NCBI GenBank assembly: GCA_022818135.1
Contig: JAFMSR010000008.1
Span: 6,131,679-6,195,678, forward strand
Source of the DNA: Saxidomus purpurata
Lineage: Eukaryota; Mollusca; Bivalvia; Venerida; Veneridae
Direction: 5' to 3'
Length of the DNA stretch: 64,000 bases
The notes beneath the pieces were generated by a model. The model did no database searches. It was not told where the DNA came from and worked only from the letters and a program-made list of their open reading frames with translations. The translations under genes and the position numbers were made by a program. This document shows positions 23,901 through 38,000 of this stretch, one piece after another. Positions within the stretch are counted from its first letter, which is position 1. Each line of letters starts with the position of its first letter.

Positions 23901-26900
23901 GGGTGCGCACCCAAGATATGTAAAGGGAGGTAATAATATCTTTTCAAACTTGAATTTATAATGAATTCCATCTAAATATATAATATTTAATGCAAATATT
24001 TCACAAATATAATATAATAGGTCTTATATTTTATATCTTTCTGCAGGCAAAGTATGTGTATCAAATTTTTACTTATGATAAAATAAGTCTATCTTGGTTG
24101 GGCAACCAGGATAGGGAAATCAAATTTTTAAAAATGCCTCCAGTGAAAATCTTACTTGAATTAAGCGCTAAGTGAACATAAATAAGTGTAAATGATCAGA
24201 TGTTAAAGTTTCAAACAAATCTATTACATGGCCAAATTCCAATTATAAACCTTTAAGGTATGACGCTGGTACTAAGTTGGGATGAATGGTAAGATCTCAA
24301 ATTGAAATTCTGATGAAGATAGTGTATTAAAGCTGAAAACTAGACAAAAAACCTGGCAAACAAAGGTCCTTGAAATATAGTTTCACTAGGGAAATTTATC
24401 AGTTAGATCACTGGAGTTATGGCCCTTTGTACTTTTAATTCAACACCATATAGAGACAGAGCCTGGCTTACAATACGTGTTTTTCACAGACTTCCGCGCA
24501 TGCGCGACATTAATGAATATCGACCGTTTTAGCAACTGAGGGGGCAGTTACACGGCAGTGTATAAGTGATATATACTGATATATTGATCTATCATTTATA
24601 TTTGTTTTATAAAACACTTCAACGAGATTGTTAATAGCCATCAGGATAAATGATGTTTAATGTTATATTGGACCGAAACTGCCCCCTCATTTTGCTGACT
24701 GGTAACTGTTTTTGCTCTTTAATGCTGAAGAGTACCCAAGAACGATAAGTCTGTGAAAAACCTGTATTGAGTATGGCATAAATAGTTATTCTAATAGCTC
24801 ACAACCAAAGTTTTTAAAATGAAGACAATCCATTTTAAATAGGCACTGCAAGCATGACTGGTGGAGCTGTTTTCTCTATATAATCTAACTATATCATATA
24901 ACTATATAAACTTCCAAAGACAGCTTTGAAACTGGTGGTAAATATTTGATTTCATGTAGCAGAAATAACCATCTAATGGCCCCTTTGATCTCTTTTGAAG
25001 ATAGACCCAGCAGGATGCTGTACTGTTACCAACCAATCATTAGCCAAATCCCATTCTGCTGCAAGATGCAGTTTATATTGAATTTGCTTGTATTTTCAAC
25101 AAAAATTTGACTTGTTTCAAAGACCAAGAGTAAGGACAGCAGTTTTGATTGAAATCAAATATTTTTGCCTGACAATGATGAAATACAAGCAAAGCAATCA
25201 TCTTGATTGTATAGAAGTGAAGAAATCAGGCTCATACAGAAGCCTACCAAATTGAGAGGGAACAAATCAGGCTCATATAGACGCACAGCAATCATTTGAT
25301 TACCATATAGAAATGAACAAATCAGAAGCATACTTTTGCATGTTTCTGTTTGCCATTGTTACCTCAAAAAAGTGGATTGGTGACAGAGATTGTGTATTTT
25401 GGATGTTGGCTGGAAAATGGGTTCCTCTGGGAGGAGTTTTATCAATACAGTTATTGTAAATAGCAAAAAAATTCTTGGAAGTCATAGCCCACAAATGATC
25501 TTTTTCTTCTGACACTATCTTCACAAGTAATAATGTTCTGGGAAATTGGTTCATTCCAGGCAGTTGCATCCATGATAAAGGCCAATAACAGGGAAGAATA
25601 ATCTTTGAAGTGTGAGAAAAAAGAAAATTATTATTTATAGTGTCATAAATACAGCAGATAAGGAAATTTATTGCATATGTTTGCATTTTTTTTAACAATA
25701 TCTATGAAAAAAAACAACCTATTATAAGAGATTTAAAATGATGTATAGAAAGTACAAAATTTAAACACTATTTTTAGTTACGTATGAGGAAAAAAGATTG
25801 TTAACAACGTTCATTAATTTTGTTCCTTAGTCTGTTGGATTACTTGGAACAAATTGGCATAAATATTCCATACAACATTTTTCAGTTAGGGTTTTTCTTG
25901 TAGTTTAAAAGCTGCTTTACATTATAGTTCTACTCTTTCTTTATATATTTACTAAAAGTAAAAAAATGAAATGAAAAAAAAGACTCGAGGGAAATTCCTG
26001 ATATTTCCTTTTTGTCTGGTGATTCCTTATTGTCATTTCAGAAAGTATGATCTATTGATTCTAAAATACCGGCTTTCTTTTCCTGTTTCTGATCTTTCTG
26101 TATTGCTAATACAAAAGATAATTATTTGTTATAAAGCTGCTTGACATGTATTAAAGCTCATTAAGAAAAATTCTCATATGTAGAAATGTATAATTTTATC
26201 TATTGAGCCATGCTTGGTTAAGTGGCAAAATTATACCATAAATTTTTGTTCGCTCGAACTTGAAAAGACTGCCAAATTTTGCTTCGAGGGATCAGTAGTC
26301 TGTGTCATTGAGGTCTTCCAAGTCACAGGTTGGCATACATGTATCTGTGATAAGAAAGCAATTTAATTTAACTTTTATTCTAACATGACTGGCAATTTTG
26401 TCTCTATATACAAAGAGTAGAAAAGTTATGTTATATCAAATCGTAAATAACGCGGGAACCGCTATGCTGTAAACATTAAGTGATATTGCGCCGCATGACG
26501 TTAAATGAGCGTTCACATAGAAAATAACACTTTGCATTTGTTTACCTTTTGTAATATCTGGTCATGTTAGAATCGAAATAACGGGTTGAACCTGCATACT
26601 CCAGGTTTGGTGGCAGACACCTTAATCTCTACACCATTGTGCCCCTTTAGTTCACGATGAGGCCATTGCTGAATGGTCATGAAAGTTGCAGAAACTTCTT
26701 TCATACTTTAGTCTGTCAGATTAGAAAGTGTCCAGACATCTTCTCTATGGAGATATAACCTCGAGATCAATTAATTACATTTGTAAAAACAGTAAAACTG
26801 TATTTAATAGCAGTCTTTGGCAGTTAATTTCATTGATTGCATTACAGGGAAATAGACCAAGTAATGATATAGATGGATTAATTTCTTTAAAGAGCTGTGG

Positions 26901-29900
26901 TAGGATTGTTAACAAGTTAGTGGGTAAGGATATGAAGGCATTTGATGGGAAGATAGGAAAGTGGGTAGTATATTAATAAGGGCAATTTAAGGGCAGGGGT
27001 TTGTGGTAAAAGCATAACTGGGATACCAATAAGTTGCAGATAGCATGTTTCTGTGATGAATAGGTACATGATGTTCTATACTCTAAAATAAATGGGCTTG
27101 CAGAGATGAGGTGTGTAATGGGATCACTGTGAGCTTTTATTACAGACTCAAGACAATAGGGGTAAAGATGGGTATGAGATTGGGGAGAGAGGGGGGTGGG
27201 GTGGGGGAGAGGGGGATGAGAAGTGATGTGGAATCTTGTGTTTGAAAGATGTTGCATGTGATCATATAGGGTTGATATGCAAAAATGAGAAGGGATGTGA
27301 TGTCTTGTGTTTGTATAAGCTGTAAAGATCGGATTTTAGGTGTGGGTTTTGTACGGCAAAGAGTTTTAGGTGTTGGGTTTGTACTGCAAAGAGTTTTAGG
27401 TGTAGGTTTTGTAAGGCAAAGAGTTAGATGTGGGTTTTGTACGGCAAAGAGTTTTAGGTGTGGGTTTTGTACGGCAAAGAGTTTTATGTTCGGGTTTTGT
27501 ATGGCAAAGAGTTTAGGTTTGGGTTTTGTACGGCAAAGGATTTTAGGTTCGGGTTTTGTACTGTAAAGAGTTTTAGGTTCAGGTTTTGTACAGCAATGGG
27601 TTTCATTTTACAGCATTGTGATAAATGTGATAGCAGTGATAAAGTAGATTGGCCAGCACTTTGAGAATGATTTCATGATTATAGATTAAAGATGAGAGAA
27701 TTAATGTTAGACAAGATCACCTAATCAATACATTTACATAGGAATGGTCATCTTTGTGGAAATAGAATAGTGGGATACTAGTCTTGGGAGTTTTGTCTGC
27801 AGTAGATTATCTAGGAGAAGATCTTCACTGTTTATTTATGGCAAAGTTGTATTAAATACAGTAAAGTTTAATCCATTGGTTTTTCATTACGTGTTTTTTT
27901 AAGAGCATAAAATCACATGAATTTTGAAAGGAAAGAAAAGCAAACTTTGCTGTAAAGTAATGGCAAGTTTAAATGGTATGCTGTCCTTGATATATCTACT
28001 CATAATGCTTAGCATAATTATGATACATACAATTAAAGCTTGATATATCTACTCACAAACGTTTCTGCAGAAAAAGCTTAAAGGTCCAAATCAAATTTTC
28101 TTTTAAATCTGGAATTGTAACGGGCGTCTTCTCAGGAAGAAAAATATGACATACTGCATAAAATGTGACCATATTGTGTTAAAAATTTGAGTTTAACAAA
28201 AGAATTAATTAATTATAGTTTGCCTTTTCAAAAAAACGAGAATAGGTTTTACAGTTTCCAAATATCTTTGTAATTGTCCGGAAGTCTCCCAGAGAGAGGC
28301 TGTAAATAGGTTGTACATGAATAAGCATGCATGCCTGTTTTGAATTGTAGTTGAAGAACTTTACTTCCAATGATGTGCAAGTATATCTCTGACTGTTTAC
28401 AGCATGCAACAAAGCGAAAGTAGGACAAAAAGACCACCCAGGTCAATCTAAGGAAATACACAAACATTCACACGTTTTTCTACAGCAGTATTTCAAACAG
28501 GGAAATACTCCGCGGCATTTGGTAAATTCTAGAAGCCAGTTTCAAACTGTATTTCCCTGTTACAATTCCAGATTTAAAAGAAAATTTTGATTTAGTGTTA
28601 GTAATGGACCATTAAGCCTAGAGGTGATCTTATTTCACAGTTTCTGCTACAGATGAATAATACACTGTTTTCTCCCTGCTTTACTATATTCTATGATATA
28701 TTATTTTGTTAGCAGTGAGTGTGTGTGGTCAGATGTTTGAAAAGTACAGGTCTGGTATGGAAAAGTGCAAGTCTCTCGGAACATTTGACGCATGATGAGG
28801 GGCCATCAGAACTTCGTCTGTGCCTCAAAGGGGGTGAGATGTAAGCTGTCACTGAAGTTTTAAACCAAGAATATAGTATTGTATCTTTTCCTGTCTTTAA
28901 TTTCAGCTTGTTGGGGCCGAGTTTGATATTGAGGCAAACTTTGTGATACAAGACCCACAGAATGTCCTACAGATGCTGACTGTTGTGGAGCAATGTCCAG
29001 AAAACCTACAGGTATGTCAGATTGGACTTTTAGGTGCCATCATGGATGACTTGTTTCAGTTTTGATTGCCATTGGTGTTGATGACTTTAAATTTACCTTG
29101 GTAAATTTCTGAAATGGACCTGTCTTGCTTTCCATTCAGAAAAGGTAAATGCAAATCCATGTGCTGTCAGCCGGGTAAGACATTTTATAAATATCAATAG
29201 TACATTTAATGCCTGTTTAGATACAATCAGTGCACTGCCTTTGAAGTGGAACGTTGTAATTTCCTATTTTGCAGAACACATTGTGCAGACTGGCACCTTT
29301 GTAGAGAATTTGAACACAAATCAATTTTTAGCTCGACTATTCGAAGAATAAGGAGGCTATTGCACTCGCCCCAGGGTCGGCGTCTGCGTTGGTTAAAGTT
29401 TTTTATAAAGTCAAATATCTTGAATACTATCAAAGGTATTGACTTGAAACTCAAACTATATGTTTACTAGCAACATCTACACCTGAGGAAACAAACAATC
29501 CCCATAACTCTGTTTTGATTTTTGACAGATTTATGCCCCTTTTTAACTTAGAATTTTTGGTTAAAGATTTTTATAAATTCAAATATCTTGAATACTATCA
29601 AAGGTATTGACTTGAAACTCAAAATATATATCTACCATCAACATTTACACCGGAGGAAACAATCCCCATAACTCTGTTTTGATTTTTGACAGATTTATGC
29701 CCCTTTTTAACTTAGAATTTTTGGTAAGAGATATTATAAATTCAAATATTTTGAATACTTTCAAAGGTATTGACTTGAAACTCAAATTATGTGTCCACCC
29801 TGAGGAATTAATCCTCATAACTCTGTTTTGATTTTTGTAAGATTTATGTCCCTTTTTAACTTAGAATTTTTAGATAAAGATTTTTATAAAGTAAAATATC

Positions 29901-31990
29901 TTGAATACTATCAAACGTATTGAATTGAAACTTACAATGTATGTTTACTATCAACATCTTCACCAATGTTTTTGATTTTTGACATATTTATGCCCCTTTT
30001 TAACTTAGAATTTTGTCACAGTTTTTACCAGACTATTATTAGAAATACTCGAAATGGCTTACTTTTGAAATGTCATAGAATAATTATGCAGCATGCAGCG
30101 GTCATGCTTTTTAGCTCACCTGAGCTGGCTCAGGGTGAGCTATTAGGATCGATGAATGTCCGTTGTCCGTCCACACTTAGTTCGTTAACACTCTAGTGGT
30201 CACATTTTTGCCTCAATTGTCACGAAACTTGGTCAGGATGTTTGTCCCAGTAATTACTCGGACGAGTTCGAATATGGGTCATCTCGGATGAAAAACTAGG
30301 TCACATGACCCAAAAATAGAAAAATTTGTTAAGGCTCTAGAGGCTACTATTTCAGTCCAAATATCCTGGCAATTTGTCAGAAAGGTTGTTTGGTTGATTT
30401 CTAGCTCAAGTTTTAATATGGGTCACCTGGAGTCAAAAACTAGGTCACACAGCCCAAATATGGAAAAACCTTGTTAACACTCTAGAGGTAACATTTTCAG
30501 CCCAAATATCCTGGAAATTTGTCAGAAAGGTTGTTAAGATGATTTCTAGCTCAAGTTCGAATATGGGTCATCTGGGGTCAAAAACTAGGTCACACAGCCT
30601 GAATATGGAAAAACCTTGTTAACACTCTAGAGGTAACATTTTCAGCCCAAATATCCTGGAAATTTGTCAGAAAGGTTGTTTTTGATGATTTCTAGCTGAA
30701 GTTCGAATATGGGTCATCTGGGGTCAAAAAACTAGGTCACAGAACCCAAATGTGGAAAAACCTTGTTAACACTCTAGAGGTTACATTTTCAGCCCAAATA
30801 TCCTGGAAATTTGTCAGAAAGGTTGTTTCGATGATTTCTAGCTCAAGATTCAATATGGGTCATCTGGAGTCAAAAACTAGGTCACACAGCCCAAATATGG
30901 AAAAACCTTGTTAATACTCTAGAGGTAACATTTTCAGCCCAAATATCCTGGAAATTTGTCAGAAAGGTTGTTTCTGTGATTTCTAGCTCAAGTTCGAATA
31001 TGGGTCATCTGGGGTCAAAAACTAGGTCACAGAGCCCAAATATGGAAAAACCTTGTTAACACTCTAGAGGTAACATTTTCATTCCAAATATCCTGGAAAT
31101 TTGTCAGAAAGGTTGTTTCGATGATTTCTAGCAACTTTGTTAAAAGCAGTTGTATCTGGTGAGCGATAAAGGCCCATCATGGCCCTCTTGTTTATTTTAT
31201 ACTATCAATTTTTGAAACGTTACAAAGTTATTCATGATCAAATATACAAGGTGATGTATTTTTTGAAATATTATCCCCCCCCCCTCCTCCCCCAGTTGGC
31301 TTACATAATCCAGAGATAAGGCTTTGCAAGTAATGTTCATTTACAAAGGTCTTTGAAAAAGTTTCATATCTTTGACCTTAATTCTTATAGACAATTACAC
31401 AATACACCTGTTCTTAGACAAAAAAAACCCATTTTACTGACAAGTTTTCGAATAGTCGAGCGTGCTGTCATCAGACAGCTCTTGTTTTCTTTCTTTCTTT
31501 CTTTTAGGAGAAAGCCTTCAAAGTGCATTTTTACTGTTTTAATTGTTGACTCTTTTTATTAAAGGCTGAAATTTGGAGCGTGTTCATGGCGATGTTGAAG
31601 AAGAGTCGACGTAATTTGCAGGCGTGCACAGAAGTTGGTCTTATATCAAAGGTGATGGATCTGCTTTTGGATGCTGGAGAAGTAGTTGCAGGTAAACATC
31701 TGATAATTATGTCTCCAAAGAAATTAGGAAGTATTTTGAAAATTGTATCAACTCTTACTTTCAACCATTGCTCAGTGAAGTTCTTAAATGGACTTGTCAA
31801 TTGTGTTTAGTTGGACAGTAATGTTAGTTGTTTAAAGCTGCTCGCTCTCAGATTTTGATGAAAAAAAAAAGTTCTTCGAATTGTGTGAAAATAATGTATT
31901 TTAGAACATAATTATAGTCATATAAAAAGGCTTCAGTATAAATTCCTGTCACGTATATTTTAAAAAAACCCTGTTAAAAATTTTTTTTTA

Positions 31991-32041
<51 letters not shown>

Positions 32042-35000
32042 TTTTAAAAAATTAAAAAAAAAAATTTTTTTTTTTTTTTTTTTTTATTATTTTTTATTTT
32101 TAAAAAAAAAAAAATATTATTAAAAATTTTTCCCCCCCCTATCTCTAAATTTCAAATAATATGCTACCAAATAATACAGCATTGCAAACGCTTCTGAAAT
32201 TCCAATATAAAGATATAGTGTAGGGGTGCCGTGTAACCAACATTTTCAATCGATTTCTGCAAATTCCTACCTAGATTTTTGCTTATGTTTTGATTCTAGC
32301 CTTTAGTTTTATATTTATGTATAAGTACGTCAATTTAAAGAAAAAAAAATTCAACGGTAACTGAGAGCGAGCAGCTTTAAAGTGGATGCTTTGGAAAATG
32401 TACTGACTGAATCAGCAAAAAGTGCAGACCAAGATCAGACTGCTTGGATGTGTAGGTTGATCATGATCTGCACTGTTTGCAAAAGCAGATTCATTTTCCG
32501 CCAGCATTGTAAAGGCAGAATGTAGTTTGGAAACAAATATTTTAGCTTAAAGCTTAGAATTTTTTAGTCACTGTAATTTCCTGGGAATAGAAGCTAGGGA
32601 TTATGTTCAGTTGTAATTTCTTTGAAAGAAGGGCTACGACTCTAATTGTTACATTGAAACATTATACACTGGTTCATGCATCATATATTAATCAAATTAT
32701 TTGATATTTAGAAATTACCAGTAAATTACAGGCATTAGAGATTCAGTATCAATTTTGTTGTGTAGCTGCATTACAGATTCAGTGTTGTAATTACAAATTC
32801 AGTATTTTGATGTAGTATTCTGAAGCATTACAGATCCAGTGTTGAAACATTCCTGATTTTGTGTTACATTGTAAATGTAAACTGTCTTTTATGTTACTGA
32901 TTTATTGTTGACACATTACAGATTTAGAGTAAAATGTAATATATAGAAGAATCACAGATTCAGTGTTGAAACATTTCATGTTCAGCATTACAGATTCAAC
33001 ATTGAAACATTACAGTTTCGTTGTAAAATGTACTATATTGCATATTCAGTGTTGATACATTACAGATGTAGTGTAAAAAATGTGAAGAACTAAAACATTA
33101 CAGATCCAAAATGTGGTTTTACTGAAGCATCACTGATCCATACATTACATGATTTATTTTTAGATTTGTTGGTTGATATGCTAGGAGCCCTGGCAGCTTA
33201 CAGCATCACAGTGAAAGAACTAAGGCAGCTCTTCAGATATCTCAAGGCAGACAATGGCATATGGGTATTTATCTTTTAATTAACCTTTCCCATTAGACAA
33301 TTCCCTCTGAAAGACCTCATTTGATCCCAAAAATAGCTCAAAAGTGCAATTTCTTGCGTTCAGCTTTAATTAGTGTATGTTATTGTACAACTCCATCTAA
33401 AAGGTCTAATTTTATCTAAAAAGAAAAATAGCTTGGCAATTTTTAGATGTAAGCCCAATGAGTTGATCATGTTTTGTGATAAAATGTTAGATAACTACAA
33501 GCGAATACCCTTCCTATATTGAACTGAAGATGTGTAATTTAGTGTTGTTGATTGCAGGTGTTTTCTTTGTTGTTGATAATGGATTTGTACTTGAGCTAGT
33601 CAACTTAATGGTATAAATTAGATAGTAGCCACAAAATTATGAAATTGATGTTTTCTTTATGTGACAGCCCCGCCACTCAGTGAGGTTGATCTCCGTGCTG
33701 AAGCAAATGCCCCAGCGACAGGGTCCCGATGAATTCTTCAGCTTTCCGGGAAAGAAAGGATCTGTAAGTATAGAAAAGGCCAGAAAGACATCTTGGTGGT
33801 AAAGACAGTTCTTTTCCATCTTATCACATCACCTATATAAACATGATTGTAAAGTCATGTAAAATTTCAACTGGAATTTAAAAAGAAAGGTTGATGGTAT
33901 CGAGCTGTTCAGTGCCAGCTCACCAACATACAGATCTTGTCATTATACTGTATCAGATAGCAGATGAAGTTCTATTTTGTCCTTGATGAAGAATGGAAGA
34001 GTGCATTTAAGAAATTCTATAGCAGTGTAGGTATAAGATGTTACATTTTTTGTATGTTAGACATTCACTGTAACATAACTGCTATTTATAACCGCTCTTT
34101 TGGTAACTTGATAAGATTCTACAAGAACCAAATTTCGAGACAAGTGTGTCATGTTTAGAAAATTGGATGAAGTTATTTCCAGTTTATTTCCCATAAATGA
34201 CAGAATGGTTTTCATTTCAAACACATAAAAATGTCAGACCGGTTCTCAGCTCAAAGATAAATTTGATAGGAATTATCTATTGGCTTTCACCAACATTTTT
34301 TTATTCATAAAATAGAAATTAATAACATTTAGATAGGAAATGTCAGTGAAATTGAAGATATAATTCTCTTGGGTAAAGAATTATTGTTAGTAATATTTGT
34401 CTTTTCATTGACCAGATTTCCCCTAGATAGCAGGAAATGGAGTAATGTCTATTCTACTGCTTTTTGAAGAAGAGAAATATAACTTTGGCCCTAGATATTT
34501 GATGACATTTATTGCCAGATATTTTGATAGAAGTATTGCTAATAAAAAGAATCATTGACAAATGAGTGAATTTATTTGATACTTTACACCAAGCTTGTTC
34601 AGTTAATCAATTTATATACTGAATTATAGTTTCCATTACTAAATTATTACCAATTACCCAGTTCACAGTCAAGAAAGAAACGAAAACATTTAAGCACATT
34701 TATAACTTATATCAGTACATGTAAGTTATATTATGTACAGTATGGTTTCTGTATTAAGTCCACCCTTGGGACCACTTAAGGGCTTTTTCACCCAAAATTG
34801 TGAAGTCTCCCTAACCTATACATTTTTAGGCCTCCAATTGTGAAAAATATAAAATATTTCCAATTTTGAAGTAGCCGAATATCGGCCTCTGCTAAAGAAG
34901 GCAAAAAAGCCCTGACTTAAAAGTGGTCTTATTACTGGTTTGGACGTATTATCAGGACTTCCTTGATATGAATTTGACCATTTTTGTGTGAAATGTTTAG

Positions 35001-38000
35001 TGTAAATATCTAGAATGGTCTTAATATCGGTAGGTCTTGCTAGTAGAATTTCAATGTACTAGAATAAGACGGGTCGTTTTTCTTGCTGAAAAAGTCTTTA
35101 GGTAGATACCCTTACAGGTAATTTAGTTGATGCACACCTATAAATAAAAAAGAAAGAATTTACAAAATGTTGTTTTTTATAGTGTATACATCTACCACCA
35201 GTGAAGACGTGGCCGTATCAATATGGCTGGACATTTTCCTGCTGGTTGAGACTTGACCCAGTTACTGGAGTGACTGTAGAAAGAGAAAGGCCATATCTAT
35301 ACTGGTAAAATAACAATTTTCTCTTCTGGTCCATTATATTGATGGTCATTTTATTGTTGTATTATTATATTAAAAGCTTTATATGGCAACTGTTTGATGG
35401 TTTACATGTAATTTTAGCTAAGGTTATTTGCTTCTGTTCTGTATGAAATCAAGAAAGTCTTGGATAGCAAATGGGAAAGAAATATTTAGTTCAAATCTTA
35501 GTGTAAGAGTGTGCCACGATCCAATTTCACTAAAAATCCAAAAAATGTGAATACAGTAAACTCTGTATATAACCAACTCCTTTGGACCATTTAAATGTGT
35601 TCCTTGTATCCAAAGTATGTTGTATCCATAAAGTGTTTTCATGTTAAATTAAGAAGGAAAAAAAATTGGGCCCAGAAAAATTTATTCCTTATAATCTGGA
35701 ATTTCACTCTTTATCTGGAGTTGTTGATGACGGTGTTTACTGTACTTCTAAACATTGTTCTTACTTAAAGTCCCAGGATCACTTTGAATTTACTGATATA
35801 ATAAAATGCATTTACTGATAGGACAATGGTTGAACCATGGTCCGTTCACTCTAAAATATTGTTGACGCATGTCTTTCATATGTATTCTTGTTGCTATAGT
35901 TTCCGGAAAGCCTTTCTAATTTTTTAGCAATCATTGAAAAAAATACTAGGCTATATTTCTAATATGTTATTATCGATTTAAAAAGCAAAGTTCAGAATCT
36001 TTTTGGTATAAATAAAGGTCATTTCTGCTGGTAAGACATCTTTCTTGGTAAAATAAGAGCTTTTTGTAATTGTGCTCCTGGGTCTTAAATAATGAAGATG
36101 TTGTAACAGATTGTCATTTAATAAATTTTGATGTTACAAGCAATTATATATGTATCATTTTAGTTTCCATACCAACAAAGGGGTTGGTTACTCAGCAAAC
36201 TTCCTTGGCAACGCTCTAGTTATAACTTCTATGAAGGTGAAGGGCAAAGGTTTTCAGCATTGTGTCAAGTATGACTTCCAGCCAAGAAAGGTAACTCTTA
36301 TTTATTTTGTTGGCATGTCTCCTTTTATGTAAATGTAGTTACTGTTTTATATGAAAAATATTGAATTGTTGAGAATCAATTTTTTGACATGCAGCCATCA
36401 TATTTCGCAGCAGAAATGCTCAAGTTTAGATCTTCTTTTTTGCATAATAAAGAATAATTTGAGCTATACCGTGGTAGACATCACCACATGGAATAACAGA
36501 GATAAATCATATAATAAGAAAATAAAGATATTATAATAGATTTCGTCTTTGTTTATATCTACATGGAATATTTTTTCAGTGATTGCCCCTTTGAGTAATT
36601 TTTGGTTCTGTTGAAATTGAAAAAAATTGAAAGTTCAGTGTTAGAAATCTATCAGGTTAAAGGTTAAGATAGTTGATCTCAAACATGTCAAATGAAAAAT
36701 TTAAAACTTCTTTCATTGGTCAATGATGCAAGTAGCTGTAGAATGACTTATATGTATTTACTTTTTCAGTGGTATATGGTTTCTATAGTGCACGTGTACA
36801 ACAGATGGAGCAAGTCCGAGATACGATGTTACGTTGACGGGCAGCTTGCATCGGGAACAGACATGTCCTGGCTTGTCAGCACGTATGATGTATGTACACG
36901 CATTTAGATATGTAGTAAGATGCAAAGACATACCTAGTTCAAGTGCTTTTTCCTGTATCTCAATATATTTGCCATGTGGCTGAATTGATTGGTAGAAAAT
37001 GTCTAAAGCCAAATACTTAAAAATCATTAAATGGATTCATGGGTTTTGCCAAAGTGCCTGTGCAAATGATTGTTATATCTAATCTTGAATGTTTATTGCA
37101 CAACGGATGTAAGTCAATAATGATATTGTGTAAGTTAAGACTGTATTGCAATAACACCATTATCTGTTCCCACACAGCTGTTCTAGTAGCTGCAATATGA
37201 GACCCCAGTCATGAGCAAGGTGTCAAATATTTCATCAACAGACTAAGCAGATATTTTCTATGAAAGTTTAAATTTAAACATGATATGCTCGTAGCATCTT
37301 CACAGAAACAGATGAGGTTCGTTTAATATTAAGCTCAAGTATTGGGAGAGGGAGACTTTGAACAATGATACCACCTTGATGACAGTGTTTAAAATTGTCG
37401 TAAAGTAATTGTCTCACTTCACGTTATTCTAGATGAATCAGTGTCTCACCTCTTTTCTTTTAAATCCTACATTGTCATTTAATCATACATTTTTGCCCTA
37501 CACAGTCATTTGTGTCCTATATTCTGTATATAAAACAGTATCTCGACAGCTTCTCAACTTGCTCCAACCCATCAGAAAGACTAGCATACTTACAAAAATT
37601 CATGTTGTGTACAATTTGAAAAACCCGATGAGACCAAAACAAGTCAGTATTAAAGTTCTGGTAACTTGACTGACCCCATTTTTGTTGCTACTTCTGTTAG
37701 AGAAGAAAACCATTAGCAAATTAATTGGTTTTTCCCTATACACACAAACACAGTTTTCACAATACAATAAAATGTCTTTGGAAACTTTGGAAAACAATTT
37801 TTTTGACGGAAGTCAATTTGATGTGTACAAGATCACTCATGAAAAGTTGTATTCAAATGAAAACTTTACTTGTACAGTACTTTCACATATACTGCTTCAC
37901 AAGATAACCTTAAAGGGAGCGGTGGTGTAGAGGTTAAGGTATCTGCCACTCATCCCAGAGGTTGCGGGTTCGAGCCCCACTGTGGTCATAATCGTACCTC

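Larger units (their letters stand above)
5946..28906 (+). other. Neurobeachin intron 1 (about 23 kb)
   Basis: Starts GTAAGT and ends TTTCAG. Filled with mobile elements listed separately. No exon of the family is missing between residues 53 and 54, judging by the remembered alignment. Stretches without an identified feature (5946-7070, 13271-14512, 14850-18050, 19440-20230, 24780-26570, 26660-27330) are AT-rich; I see no credible genes in them. Confidence 0.85.

Noticed and set aside
25300..25698. 132-codon minus-strand ORF, among the longest outside the gene
   Set aside because: No recognisable domain, intron-like composition and no splice partners; long AT-rich introns yield such frames by chance.
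27285..27664. [14 protein letters not shown] repeat proteins
   Set aside because: Open only because the minisatellite unit is 30 bp; no flanking coding signal.
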